The notes below the pieces were generated by a model. That model saw nothing but the letters and a program-made list of their open reading frames with translations. It was not told the origin of the DNA and did no database searches. The translations under genes and the position numbers were made by a program. DNA of 64,000 bases from CAYRAV01 sp964422365 (GTDB lineage Bacteria > Bacillota > Clostridia > Lachnospirales > Lachnospiraceae), in the NCBI GenBank assembly GCA_964422365.1, contig CAYRAV010000010.1, forward strand, positions 9,401-73,400, given 5' to 3'. Shown here in pieces: positions 45,692 through 54,605 of the stretch. Each line of letters begins with the position of its first letter. Position 1 is the first letter of the stretch.

Positions 45692-47884
45692 ATGAAAATC
45701 CAGAAAAAAGGGAAAAAAGAAAGAAAAAACAAAACAAAAACAGCACAGCAGGAAAAGACAAAGGAAAAAGAACATATATCTAGAAATATTGTACCTCTGT
45801 ATAGAAGTATCAAAACTAAATTAATTATGACAGTGATGCTGCCAGTAGCTGCTATTATTATACTTGGCATTTTATCTTATTCAAAGGCATCAAGCGGTAT
45901 TATTTCCAGTTATAAAAGTTCTTCCCGGCAGGCACTAGAAGTGACAGGGGATTATTTTGCATTTGCTTTTCAAAATATGCAGAAAGAGTATAATGATGTA
46001 GTGGATATATCTGATATTGATTCTTATGCAAATGGAGCACTAGATGCCTTTGAGAGTCAAAAGGATATAGTTTATAATACATATTATAGTACATTCAATA
46101 AAAATCTAACAGGTGACCGCTTTGCAAAGAGTGTTTATGTTCTGGTGGACGGAAATGTGCCAATAGCAACAGAGATGATTGAGGATACAGACACATACAG
46201 TGCATTTATACAACATGAAAAAGTAAAAGGGACAATAGAGAATTCAGGGATTTATTACTGGATTGGAGTTATGCCTGAATTAGATGACAAGCTTCATGAA
46301 GACACTTCGAGATATGCATTAAGAATGATTCGGAAATTTAAAGCATCAGATACTATGCTTGTGGTAGACCTAAAAAGGGATGCGATTATGGAAATTTTAA
46401 ATGACTTATACATGGGAGAAGGAAGTACCCTTGCAATGGTTACCAGTGATGGATATGAAATCGTGTCAGATGTGATTGATGAAGAAGGAAATGTGATGGA
46501 CCCAATTACATTGGAGGATGGGACACAGCTAAACCGTGGAGAACGGCAGGATGTAATTTTTACAGATAAAGATTTTTACAAGGAGATGATTGATTCAGAA
46601 GAAACTTCCTGTGTAAAGTCGGTAAATTATAATGGCAAGAAAGAAATGTTTTTCTGTACAAAAGTTGGAGAAAGTGGTGTCATGTTGTGCGCGTTAATTC
46701 CACAAAGTACAATTACAAAACAGGCAGAAGATATCAGAAATGCAACTATAGTTTTAGTTGTGATTGCAAGTATTATTTCAGCTGCAATTGGGTTAATTCT
46801 GGCTACAAGTATGGGAAATGCCATTCATATTATGCTGGGAAAGATAAGTCTGGCATCAGAAGGAGATTTGACAGTTCAGATTAATAGTAAGAGAAAAGAT
46901 GAATTAGGTGTTCTGGCAAATAGTTTTAATTATATGATAGAGCATACAAGGCTTCTGATACAGAAAGTAGAGACTGTTAGTAAAAATCTTAGTTATGTGG
47001 CATCGGCTGTTGAACAAAGTTCTGGAGATTTTGTGCAATCAGCAAAGGGGATTAAAGAATCTGTAACCGAAATTGAGCAGGGGACTTTCCAACAGGCAAG
47101 TGATACCGTACAGTGTTTGGAGAAAATGGATGATTTATCCAATGTGATAAAGACTGTGGGCAATAATGCACAGACCATCAATGAAATTGCAGAAAAGACA
47201 GGAGAGGCCATTGGACAAGGTATTGCATCTATGAGAGAACTGAGTGAGAAGACGAAGTCCACCACAGAAGTAACAGAAGCAGTGATTGAAAATATACAAA
47301 GTTTAGAGGAGAAGTCTCATTCTATTGGAAAAATTATTGAGGTTATCAATGAGATTACATCACAGACAAATTTGTTATCATTAAATGCATCTATAGAAGC
47401 TTCAAGGGCTGGAGAAGCAGGCAGGGGGTTTGCTGTTGTAGCTTCTGAAATCAGAAATTTAGCAGATCAGTCACAAGCATTTTCAAATCAGATTAAAGCA
47501 ATTGTAGAAGAGATAGAGAAAAAAACAAAGGAAGTTGTAAAAACAGCCCAAAAAGCAGATAATATTGTAAAAACACAAGTTACAGCGGCTGAGAAAACAA
47601 CAGATTCTTTTGATGAAATGAATAAACAGATTGGAGAATTGATGAGGCAGTTAGAAGAAATTTTAACAAATGTAGAGCAGATGGATGAAACAAGGAATAC
47701 CACATTAGAATCAATTGAAAGCATTTCAAGTGTATCAGAAGAGACTGCAAGCTGTGCTTCTAATGTAGCTGATAATACAGAGAAACAATTACAAGTAGTA
47801 CAAGGTTTAGAAAATGATTCTAAAGAATTGACTGGTGAGGCAGAAGAATTATTAGGAGCAATCAAGCAATTCAAAGTGCATTAA
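45692..47884 (+). CDS. Methyl-accepting chemotaxis protein, Cache-like sensor
   Basis: 730 residues. A very basic N-tail (about 1-38), membrane helix (about 40-64), a large extracellular region (about 65-340) with Cache-like features (YYWIGVMPELDD, TLAMVTSDGYEIVSD), helix 2 (about 345-370), a HAMP domain (IHIMLGKISLASEGDLTVQI) and the signalling coiled-coil with SQTNLLSLNASIEASRAGEAG near 560. It should sense a small molecule outside and drive CheA. ATG follows AGGGGTGG; a GTG 9 bases earlier is less likely. Single gene with its own promoter and terminator. Confidence 0.92.
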   Translation: MKIQKKGKKERKNKTKTAQQEKTKEKEHISRNIVPLYRSIKTKLIMTVMLPVAAIIILGILSYSKASSGIISSYKSSSRQALEVTGDYFAFAFQNMQKEYNDVVDISDIDSYANGALDAFESQKDIVYNTYYSTFNKNLTGDRFAKSVYVLVDGNVPIATEMIEDTDTYSAFIQHEKVKGTIENSGIYYWIGVMPELDDKLHEDTSRYALRMIRKFKASDTMLVVDLKRDAIMEILNDLYMGEGSTLAMVTSDGYEIVSDVIDEEGNVMDPITLEDGTQLNRGERQDVIFTDKDFYKEMIDSEETSCVKSVNYNGKKEMFFCTKVGESGVMLCALIPQSTITKQAEDIRNATIVLVVIASIISAAIGLILATSMGNAIHIMLGKISLASEGDLTVQINSKRKDELGVLANSFNYMIEHTRLLIQKVETVSKNLSYVASAVEQSSGDFVQSAKGIKESVTEIEQGTFQQASDTVQCLEKMDDLSNVIKTVGNNAQTINEIAEKTGEAIGQGIASMRELSEKTKSTTEVTEAVIENIQSLEEKSHSIGKIIEVINEITSQTNLLSLNASIEASRAGEAGRGFAVVASEIRNLADQSQAFSNQIKAIVEEIEKKTKEVVKTAQKADNIVKTQVTAAEKTTDSFDEMNKQIGELMRQLEEILTNVEQMDETRNTTLESIESISSVSEETASCASNVADNTEKQLQVVQGLENDSKELTGEAEELLGAIKQFKVH

Positions 47885-47906
47885 GATTGGTATAGAGATT
47901 ACAGCT

Positions 47907-47952
47907 AGACAGGTGTAAAGATAATTAATTTTTACGCCTGTCTTTGTTTTTT
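47907..47952 (+). terminator. Rho-independent terminator
   Basis: 13-base arms AGACAGGTGTAAA/TTTACGCCTGTCT with one G-U pair, followed by TTTGTTTTTT. It ends the chemoreceptor gene. Confidence 0.85.
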
Positions 47953-48276
47953 ATGGCAAATTGGCACAAATTAGTATGGTTTAGAATAAGCAATTTTCCG
48001 GATACACTTTAATCAAATTATGTAGGGCTGTTATTTAGCCATGTCGTTTATCGCATGTAGAAATTATAGTTTAAACAGAAAATGGAACTGTTAAGAATAA
48101 CCACCAATGATTCGCTGCAATTGTTTGGCTATAGATTTTCAAATTGGCTGGGTGCATTATTATACAGGGGGGCCATAATAGGAATAACAGAATTGCTGCA
48201 GAAACTGATGACAATAAAAAAGGGAATATATCGAAATAGATGGGAATATATTGTAATAAAAATTTAGGTTGTTTGT
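47953..48276. other. Gene-free stretch before the unrecognised protein
   Basis: It holds a faint relic of the dispersed-repeat end (GGCTGTTATTTAGCCATG near 48028). A 61-codon open frame at 48082 has no ribosome binding site and is not accepted. TATAAT at 48289-48294 has no matching -35. Confidence 0.4.
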
Positions 48277-49458
48277 ATGGAATATTGTTATAATATAAGA
48301 TGGAAAGAAGAAGAGAGGAAAAACAAGCTTCCCATAAAGAAAATGGAGAAAAGACTATATTTGTCAAGTGTTCCATGTATATATAAGGCCATAATGTTTA
48401 TATTAAGGCACGTGAAAAAGATAAAGTGGAAAATAAAGTTAGTTATGTTGAATGTTTTATCAATACAAAATTATGTCAATACTCCGTTGTTTCATGTATC
48501 GATTCGGTTAGAAAAAAAGGATTCAGATATAAAAAGATGGCCTCATAAATTATTTTCAAAACAGAAGATAGATAAGAATGAACTTGAAAAAAAATTAGAA
48601 CAAGATACAAAAACAGGTATGGAAACAGTATCAAAATATGAGGGGAATAATAACAGAAGCAGTTTGCTGGATGGTGTGATAGAATTACCATTTACAAAAT
48701 CGGATATAGATGATATAGGTGTAGAAGGATTGAAGAAATGTATCGGTAAAATAAAGAGTAGGATGGCAAAAGAGAGGCATATTTTAGAAGAGCAGATTCA
48801 TTTTCTGGCTTCTGACCGGGAGTTAAAGAAAGTATGTGGGAAAAATATGGACTGTACATGGTTGTTAAAGCAGTTGTTGTTTTGTGATATTTTAGAAAAA
48901 ATACAATTAGAAACACATATAGATATTTCTAAAGTAAAAATAGGAGTGTTGGATGGAGGGAATGGGATAACAGAATACTTAATAAAGCTGCTTGTGAATC
49001 GTTGCAATTTTCTTACAATATTTACAGAAAGAGAAGTATATTTTGAAGAAATGAGAGATTACATTTATATGGAAGAAGGATTGATGATTGATTTAGAGAA
49101 GGCAGAAGAGGAACCATTAGGACAGATAGACATTCTAATTGATGTATGCCGGAAAGGGTATCATTGGTATAAATATTTAAAAGAAGATGCAGTGATTGCA
49201 GCGATGTTTGCAAGTGTGGAAAATATGGAGGGGATTATTGCTAAAAGAGGAAAAAGGAAAACAATTTATGATGTAGAAGTTGATATTTTTCATTCAGTGC
49301 AAGAAGAGGATATTAGTACTTTTATGGAGGCTTTATATTGGAAAAACTGGAAAGCTGCTTATATGATAGAACAGTTTATGAAAGATGCAAATTTACAGGA
49401 AGTAAAGGAACTCTGTAATGATTATGGAATTGTATTAAGAGACATAAAGTGTATATAA
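48277..49458 (+). CDS. Unrecognised protein with Rossmann-like central segment
   Basis: 393 residues, no signal peptide. The N-terminal 70 residues are very basic with a weak amphipathic stretch (CIYKAIMFILRHVKK). A charged linker (about 90-125) and a helical part (about 130-205) follow. Residues about 220-300 (KVKIGVLDGGNGITEYLIKLL, FLTIFTEREVYFEEM, GQIDILIDV) resemble a beta-alpha-beta nucleotide-binding fold with a modified glycine motif DGGNG. I do not recognise the family. The start is uncertain: 48277 has no good site, and ATG at 48343 would follow a TATAAT at 48289. No close neighbours suggest a role. Confidence 0.6.
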   Translation: MEYCYNIRWKEEERKNKLPIKKMEKRLYLSSVPCIYKAIMFILRHVKKIKWKIKLVMLNVLSIQNYVNTPLFHVSIRLEKKDSDIKRWPHKLFSKQKIDKNELEKKLEQDTKTGMETVSKYEGNNNRSSLLDGVIELPFTKSDIDDIGVEGLKKCIGKIKSRMAKERHILEEQIHFLASDRELKKVCGKNMDCTWLLKQLLFCDILEKIQLETHIDISKVKIGVLDGGNGITEYLIKLLVNRCNFLTIFTEREVYFEEMRDYIYMEEGLMIDLEKAEEEPLGQIDILIDVCRKGYHWYKYLKEDAVIAAMFASVENMEGIIAKRGKRKTIYDVEVDIFHSVQEEDISTFMEALYWKNWKAAYMIEQFMKDANLQEVKELCNDYGIVLRDIKCI

Positions 49459-49711
49459 GATGATTTCTAAAAGTTGATGTTTGAAATTAAGCAGCATTAT
49501 CAAAGCACATAAATATATCAAGTAAAGCATGGCAGATGGATTGGTTTGGAGAGTATGTCTGGAAATCTTTATAGCGAAAGCATTTTCAAAAATTTTTGGG
49601 GCAAACCAAGAAGCGATTGAAACATTGACAGATGGATTACAATAGGATATAATACAAAGAATGTGAAGTAAGATATAGAATAGGGTTATTGCGTCTAATG
49701 TAGTAATATCT

Positions 49712-50134
49712 GTTACAGTTCAGCCATGCAGAAATGGTTGTGCAATCTGCATGTGGGAGTTTGCTCACTAGAGCGTGTTTGAAAATTCATTGCCACAATC
49801 TGCACACCCCGCTTTGTGTACCCATTCAGGCATACACCGAGGACACTGAACAAGTGTTATGTGTTTTTATATCCTCATCTTGTGGAGAGTGGTAAACGAT
49901 AATGCAATCTCTGCTTTTTGTCTGTTTGTGGAGAGTGGTAAACGGTAATGCAATCTCTGCTTTTTGTCTGTTTGTGGAAAGTGGTAAACGGTAATATAAT
50001 TCCCGCTTTTTGTCTGTATTTTGGGATTTGATAGCTGCAAATGCCAAAGGAAATTTTTTTAGCAGTCTTGACATACTGCAATCGATGTGTTCCGCACTGA
50101 AAGATAAGGTTGAATGGCATGGCAGAATGGTAAC
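49712..50134. repeat. Composite dispersed repeat (copies E and F) with internal tandem array
   Basis: The left end GTTACAGTTCAGCCATGC and right end GGCATGGCAGAATGGTAAC form an inverted pair 423 bases apart. The left part matches 45348 and the complement of 15740-15949 and 35372-35515; the right part matches the complement of 19680-19750. Between them lies a 3 x 46-bp tandem repeat. It ends 52 bases before greA and may affect its expression. The bases from 49459 to 49711 hold nothing clear. Confidence 0.65.
49880..50017 (+). repeat. 3 x 46-bp tandem repeat
   Basis: The units start at 49880, 49926 and 49972 and abut directly. The core is GAGTGGTAAACGGTAATG then CTGCTTTTTGTCTG. The first two differ at one or two positions; the third is more diverged (ATATAATTCCCGC). 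No spacers, so not a CRISPR array. Confidence 0.85.
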
Positions 50135-50186
50135 TAATATCTTTAGCAGAAATGAAATAATGGTAAATATTTACGGAGGTAAGAAA

Positions 50187-50669
50187 ATGGCAGATAAGAA
50201 AAATATTTTAACTTATGAAGGTTTAAAAAATCTTGAAGATGAATTACAGGATTTAAAGGTATACAAACGTAAAGAGGTTGCTGAAAAAATCAAGGAAGCA
50301 AGAGAGCAGGGTGATTTATCAGAAAACGCAGAATATGATGCAGCAAAGGATGAACAGAGAGACATCGAAGCAAGAATTGAAGAAATAGAGAAAATCTTAA
50401 AAAATGCAGAGGTTGTTGTAGAAGAAGATGTAGATTTAGATAAAATCAATATTGGATGTCGTGTTACCATTAAAGATTTGGAATATGATGATGACTTGGT
50501 ATATAAAATTGTTGGTTCTACAGAGGCAAACAGTTTAAAAGGAAAGATTTCGAATGAATCACCAGTAGGAAGAGCATTAATTGGTGCCAAAAAAGGTGAG
50601 GTCATTGAAGTAGAAACACAGGCAGGAGTTTTAAAATATAAAATTATTGAAATTGAAAGATCTAATTAA
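50187..50669 (+). CDS. greA: Transcription elongation factor GreA
   Basis: 160 residues. It binds the RNA polymerase secondary channel and stimulates cleavage of backtracked RNA. The N-terminal coiled-coil is clear (LTYEGLKNLEDELQDLK to about 75), with the tip acidic residues in LSENAEYDAAKDEQ, followed by the FKBP-like C-domain (GCRVTIKDLEYDDDLVYKIVG, SPVGRALIGAKKGEVIEVE). ATG chosen because CGGAGG precedes it by 8 bases; an upstream open frame runs through repeat sequence. The gene next on the strand is lysS, as in many Firmicutes. Confidence 0.97.
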   Translation: MADKKNILTYEGLKNLEDELQDLKVYKRKEVAEKIKEAREQGDLSENAEYDAAKDEQRDIEARIEEIEKILKNAEVVVEEDVDLDKINIGCRVTIKDLEYDDDLVYKIVGSTEANSLKGKISNESPVGRALIGAKKGEVIEVETQAGVLKYKIIEIERSN

Positions 50670-50981
50670 TTGCAGGATAAATTTTAAATGGACATGATAT
50701 TTTATGTAAGGAATATTTCATAAATCGTTGTACACATTTTCAATAAATGTTTTTATATGGTAGGTGTTAATTAGCCAGTAAGTTTGTTCTTGTGGCGATA
50801 ACAAGATAGATTTTCTATATGCAAGGAACAGGAAACCAATATAGTGATATGGGGAATGGCAATAGAACAAATTATAAAATGGGCAGATTATTTATGGAAG
50901 AAATAAATTTTATGAATGAATAAGGTGTGTGATACATTTAAAATATCATGGAACATATAAAGATTAGAAAGGAAGAGTATT
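50670..50981. other. Leader region of lysS
   Basis: A 312-base gap with short hairpins (for example TCTTGT/ACAAGA near 50799). No T-box specifier stem or lysine riboswitch core is recognisable. A 24-codon open frame near 50850 has no ribosome binding site. Confidence 0.3.
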
Positions 50982-52472
50982 TTGGGAGAACAAAATAATC
51001 AGCAAAAGACACAAGATATTAATCAGTTAATTAAAGTAAGACATGAAAAATTAGAAGAATTACAGGTAAATGGAAAGGATCCATTTGAGATTACAAAATA
51101 TGATGTGACACATCACAGCCAGGAAATTAAGGATAATTATGATGCTTTGGAAGAAAAAGAAGTAACTATTGCTGGACGTATGATGTTCAAACGTGTCATG
51201 GGGAAAGCATCTTTCTGTAATGTGCAGGATTTGCAGGGAAATATCCAGGCTTATGTTGCAAGAGATAATATTGGAGAAGACTCTTACAAAGATTTTAAAA
51301 AATATGATGTGGGAGATATACTAGGGGTTAAAGGAACTGTATTTAAAACAAAGACTGGAGAAATTTCTATTCATGCGACAGAAGTCACTCTTTTGTCAAA
51401 AAGTCTTCAGATTTTACCAGAGAAATTTCACGGCTTAACAGATACAGATATCAGATATAGGCAAAGATATGTGGATTTAATTATGAATTCAGAGGTAAAG
51501 GATACTTTTATCAAACGTTCTAAAATCCTTTCTGCCATTCGTCATCATTTAGATGGACTGGGCTTTATGGAAGTAGAGACACCTATGCTGGTTGCCAATG
51601 CAGGCGGTGCATCTGCCAGACCATTTGATACCCATTTTAATGCATTAGATGAAGATCTGCATTTGCGTATTTCTTTGGAGTTATATTTGAAGAGGTTGAT
51701 TGTAGGCGGTATGGAACGTGTTTATGAAATCGGGCGAGTATTCCGTAATGAAGGACTAGATACAAGACATAATCCTGAATTTACTTTGATGGAGTTGTAT
51801 CAGGCATATACAGATTATCATGGTATGATGGATTTAGCAGAGGATTTATACCGATATGTGGCAAAGGAAGTAACAGGTTCTGAGGTGTTAACTTATGGTG
51901 AACATCAGATTGATTTGTCAAAACCATTTGAAAGAATGACAATGATTGATGCTGTAAAGAAATATTCAGGCATTGATTTCAATGAAATCAAGGACTTAGA
52001 GCAGGCAAGAGCTGTGGCAAAAGAACATCATGTAGAATTTGAAGAACGCCATAGAAAGGGAGATATCTTAAATTTATTCTTTGAAGAATTTGTAGAAGAA
52101 CATTTAATCCAACCTACATTTATTATGGATCATCCAATTGAAATTTCCCCTCTTACTAAGAAGAAACCGGAAAATCCGGAATATGTAGAGCGTTTTGAAT
52201 TATTTATGAATGGCTGGGAGATGGCAAACGCTTACTCTGAATTAAACGATCCAATTGACCAAAGAAAGAGATTCGAAGCACAGGAGGAAGCCTTTGCAGC
52301 TGGCGACGAAGAAGCAAATCATACGGATGAAGACTTCTTAAATGCACTTTGCGTCGGTATGCCCCCAACAGGCGGCATTGGATTTGGTATTGACCGTATG
52401 GTGATGATGATGACAAATTCACCAGCTATTAGGGATGTGTTGTTGTTCCCGACGATGAAAAGTAAGGAATAA
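50982..52472 (+). CDS. lysS: Lysyl-tRNA synthetase, class II
   Basis: 496 residues. It charges tRNA-Lys. N-terminal OB-fold anticodon-binding domain (about 58-165, VTIAGRMMFKRVMGKASF), then class II motif 1 (SEVKDTFIKRSKILSAIRHHL), motif 2 (GRVFRNEGLDTRHNPEFT) and motif 3 (GIGFGIDRMVMMMTNSPAIRDVLLFP). Start TTG after GAAAGGAAGAG. The last codons, FPTMKSKE, are written by an element integrated at the gene's 3' end; the 14 bases encoding FPTM plus part of the next codon recur at 57373, followed by an alternative end KSLDK. The gene is intact. Confidence 0.97.
   Translation: MGEQNNQQKTQDINQLIKVRHEKLEELQVNGKDPFEITKYDVTHHSQEIKDNYDALEEKEVTIAGRMMFKRVMGKASFCNVQDLQGNIQAYVARDNIGEDSYKDFKKYDVGDILGVKGTVFKTKTGEISIHATEVTLLSKSLQILPEKFHGLTDTDIRYRQRYVDLIMNSEVKDTFIKRSKILSAIRHHLDGLGFMEVETPMLVANAGGASARPFDTHFNALDEDLHLRISLELYLKRLIVGGMERVYEIGRVFRNEGLDTRHNPEFTLMELYQAYTDYHGMMDLAEDLYRYVAKEVTGSEVLTYGEHQIDLSKPFERMTMIDAVKKYSGIDFNEIKDLEQARAVAKEHHVEFEERHRKGDILNLFFEEFVEEHLIQPTFIMDHPIEISPLTKKKPENPEYVERFELFMNGWEMANAYSELNDPIDQRKRFEAQEEAFAAGDEEANHTDEDFLNALCVGMPPTGGIGFGIDRMVMMMTNSPAIRDVLLFPTMKSKE
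52447..52460 (+). repeat. Left attachment site core
   Basis: TTCCCGACGATGAA within the last codons of lysS. A second matching block, GTAAAATCAA-GGTTT with one mismatch, follows at 52482-52497 at the same 35-base distance as on the right side (57408-57423). Confidence 0.85.
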
Positions 52473-52516
52473 AAAATGCTGTAAAATCAACGGTTTAAAG
52501 AATAGAAAAGCCCCAA

Positions 52517-52600
52517 ATTCGTATAAATTTAGCTTGTATTCGTATACAATTCGTAGTATGCTAAGAGTGAAATTAGTATAAATCAAGCAAATATACGAAT
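52517..52600. promoter_or_regulatory. Putative integrase/excisionase arm sites, left
   Basis: ATTCGTATAA (52517), ATTCGTATAC (52538), ATTCGTAG (52549) and an inverted TATACGAAT (52592). The same word occurs at the right end (57295-57313). Such repeated words at both ends fit arm-type binding sites and may also cover the integrase promoter. Confidence 0.55.
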
Positions 52601-52614
52601 GGAGGGCTTTTGCT

Positions 52615-53826
52615 ATGGCTGATAAGGTAGTAAGGACGAAAACAAAATATAAGAGCATTTATTTCAATGAGAACACAAAGAAATATGATGTTAAGTACAA
52701 TTACAAGGAATACAATGCCTTAAAACAAAAGAACGAGTATAAGGCTAAATGGATTTATAATATTTCCAGTCTAGCAGAAGCTAAGAAAGAACTAGCAAAA
52801 TTACAGACAGGAGAAGTACAGGCAGAAGATAAGGACATCACTTTGAAAGGTATTTATGACCTGTGGGAAATCAAAGCTACAGGGCAGAATTTTAGCCCTG
52901 TAACTATTAAGAATACAAAACAGCATATGAACATGATTTATCAGTTCCTGCCTTCCAATACAAAGCTAAAAGACATAACAGAGGATGTATATTACAAACT
53001 GTCTGCTGACTGCCGTAATCATGGTTATTCAGAAGAAACCTTGCATAGCATTAACGCTACATTCCGCAAAATGATAAACTATGCTTACAAGAAAAAGCTG
53101 ATAAAAGAAAATATTCTTGCCTATGCTGATAATGTTCGGACGGGTCAAAAAGATGATTATCGGACAATCAGCAAAGAAGAATTTGACAAGATACAATTTT
53201 ATTTTAAAGATAATAGTTTTTGGAGACTTGGAGTAAATCATTATCCGAAATACCGTCTGTTAGTGCATATTCTTTATTATTGCGGTTTGCGTATTGGAGA
53301 AGCATTAGCCCTTACATATGAGGACTTTGAAACATTCGATTACTACAGAAAAGACGAAAAGAAACCTGTAAGAATAGCCCCAACAAGCGAAAGCACAAAA
53401 GGAACTCATTTACAGGGAATGAGAGTTAAAGTCACAAAGGCATATGTTACGGAAATGAAGCTGACAAAAGACCCAAAGAATTTAAAGAAAAGGACGGTTC
53501 CGCTTTTTCCTGATGTTGAACGCTTGTATATGAGAACTAAAGAAGAACATCTGATGAATGGTGGAAGTATGAAAGACAAAATTTTCACATGGGGACATAG
53601 TGCTTGTAATATGGCAATCGGAAAAGCGTGTAAAAAGTTAGGATTACCAGAATATAATTGTCATGAATTTAGGCATACATTTATAAGCAATCTTATCAAA
53701 GAAGGTGTTCCGTTGCCTGTTATTGAAAAGGTATCTGGTGATACTCAAGAAACCATTTTAAAGCGATATTCGCATATGTTTGAAAGTGATGAAGTTATGG
53801 TGCTGATAGCACTGGAAAACGTATAA
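52615..53826 (+). CDS. int: Tyrosine recombinase (integrase)
   Basis: 403 residues. An N-terminal arm-binding part (about 1-70), a SAM-like core-binding domain (about 72-170) and the catalytic domain (about 183-395). Catalytic residues: Arg226 (CGLRIGEAL), Lys in the beta-hairpin near 288, His350 and Arg353 (HEFRHT), and the nucleophile Tyr385 (KRYSHM). The fifth position, normally His in LGH, is Asp376 (VSGDT). The strong GGAGGG precedes ATG. It lies 142 bases from the end of lysS, pointing away, as for integrases next to their attachment site. Confidence 0.95.
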   Translation: MADKVVRTKTKYKSIYFNENTKKYDVKYNYKEYNALKQKNEYKAKWIYNISSLAEAKKELAKLQTGEVQAEDKDITLKGIYDLWEIKATGQNFSPVTIKNTKQHMNMIYQFLPSNTKLKDITEDVYYKLSADCRNHGYSEETLHSINATFRKMINYAYKKKLIKENILAYADNVRTGQKDDYRTISKEEFDKIQFYFKDNSFWRLGVNHYPKYRLLVHILYYCGLRIGEALALTYEDFETFDYYRKDEKKPVRIAPTSESTKGTHLQGMRVKVTKAYVTEMKLTKDPKNLKKRTVPLFPDVERLYMRTKEEHLMNGGSMKDKIFTWGHSACNMAIGKACKKLGLPEYNCHEFRHTFISNLIKEGVPLPVIEKVSGDTQETILKRYSHMFESDEVMVLIALENV

Positions 53827-53828
53827 TT

Positions 53829-53856
53829 AAAAGGACGGGAAAACCGTCCTTTTTTG
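53829..53856. terminator. Bidirectional terminator after the integrase
   Basis: AAAAGGACGG and CCGTCCTTTT pair perfectly around a short loop, with T-runs on both strands. It serves the integrase and the convergent acetyltransferase gene. Confidence 0.85.
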
Positions 53857-53870
53857 TGCATAATTTGAAT

Positions 53871-54407
53871 TTATTGTTTTGACCTATTAAATTCGATTAC
53901 TCGTGCTTTATCAATCTCTGTAATTTCTTCACCAGAAATCATATTAGAATTAAAAACTAAATCATAGTCTGGATTTTTAGGTTTAAATTGATTAACACCA
54001 TAGGCAACACTATTCTCTGGAATATCAATCGTAATAATTGCACCTGCGCCAATTACAGTGTTTTTACCAATTACAACTGGACCTAAAATTTTTGCGCCAT
54101 CAGAAACAATAACATTTTCATCAATAATTGGGCTTCCTACATTTTCCCATTCACCTTTCGATTTATTATATTTCATATTTGAGCCAAGAGTTACATTTTG
54201 GTATATCACAACACCTTTACAGATTTTTGCGGCAACAATGGTACATCCTCTTGCATGATGTGCAAAAAGAACATTTTCATCTATATCTGGACAATGTATT
54301 TCACAACAATAGTATTTTTCCAGTAATTCGGATGCCTTTCTTTGTTCTCTTTCATTTTTAGAGAAGCAATTTATTTTTAATAGTTCCTCAAAAGTCATGC
54401 TTTCCAT
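53871..54407 (-). CDS. Serine O-acetyltransferase-like hexapeptide transferase (cargo)
   Basis: 178 residues. The left-handed beta-helix is visible from about 40 to 150: AHHARGCTIVAAKICKGVVIYQNVTLGSN, then PIIDENVIVSDGAKILGPVVIGKNTVIGAGAIIT. The layout follows the C-terminal half of serine acetyltransferase (CysE), which makes O-acetylserine for cysteine synthesis, but the CysE N-terminal domain is short (about 40 residues). The acceptor could therefore be serine or another hydroxyl compound. AGAAGGGAG precedes the ATG. It is the only metabolic gene of the element and runs opposite to the rest. Confidence 0.8.
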   Translation of the reverse strand: MESMTFEELLKINCFSKNEREQRKASELLEKYYCCEIHCPDIDENVLFAHHARGCTIVAAKICKGVVIYQNVTLGSNMKYNKSKGEWENVGSPIIDENVIVSDGAKILGPVVIGKNTVIGAGAIITIDIPENSVAYGVNQFKPKNPDYDLVFNSNMISGEEITEIDKARVIEFNRSKQ

Positions 54408-54562
54408 AATATTCTCCCTTCTAAATCCTGATTTGCATGTCTAATATACATCATTTTAGTGGTTGTGACAATCGTTTTTTTGTTTATAAATAATTTACAA
54501 ATATTTAATAATTTTTTTACAAATAAATTTGGATATCGGAAAGTTGTGAGATACAATATATA

Positions 54563-54582
54563 TGTAAGGCAAATGACTTACA
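54563..54582. promoter_or_regulatory. Putative operator of the copG-rep unit
   Basis: Inverted repeat TGTAAG-(8)-CTTACA, 24 bases before the CopG-like start codon. TTACAAATA occurs directly repeated at 54495, 54517 and 54578. This is where a CopG-type repressor would be expected to bind its own promoter. Confidence 0.5.
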
Positions 54583-54605
54583 AATAAATAAAGGAGAAAA
54601 TTCTG

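Noticed and set aside
48082..48267. 61-codon open frame upstream of the unrecognised protein
   Set aside because: No ribosome binding site, and its sequence begins in a degraded intergenic repeat.
49880..50017. 46-bp tandem array as a CRISPR
   Set aside because: The units abut with no spacers, only three are present, and no cas gene is in the window.
50670..50981. T-box or lysine riboswitch before lysS
   Set aside because: No T-box core sequence (TGG-containing bulge) with specifier stem and no lysine-riboswitch core could be found by eye.
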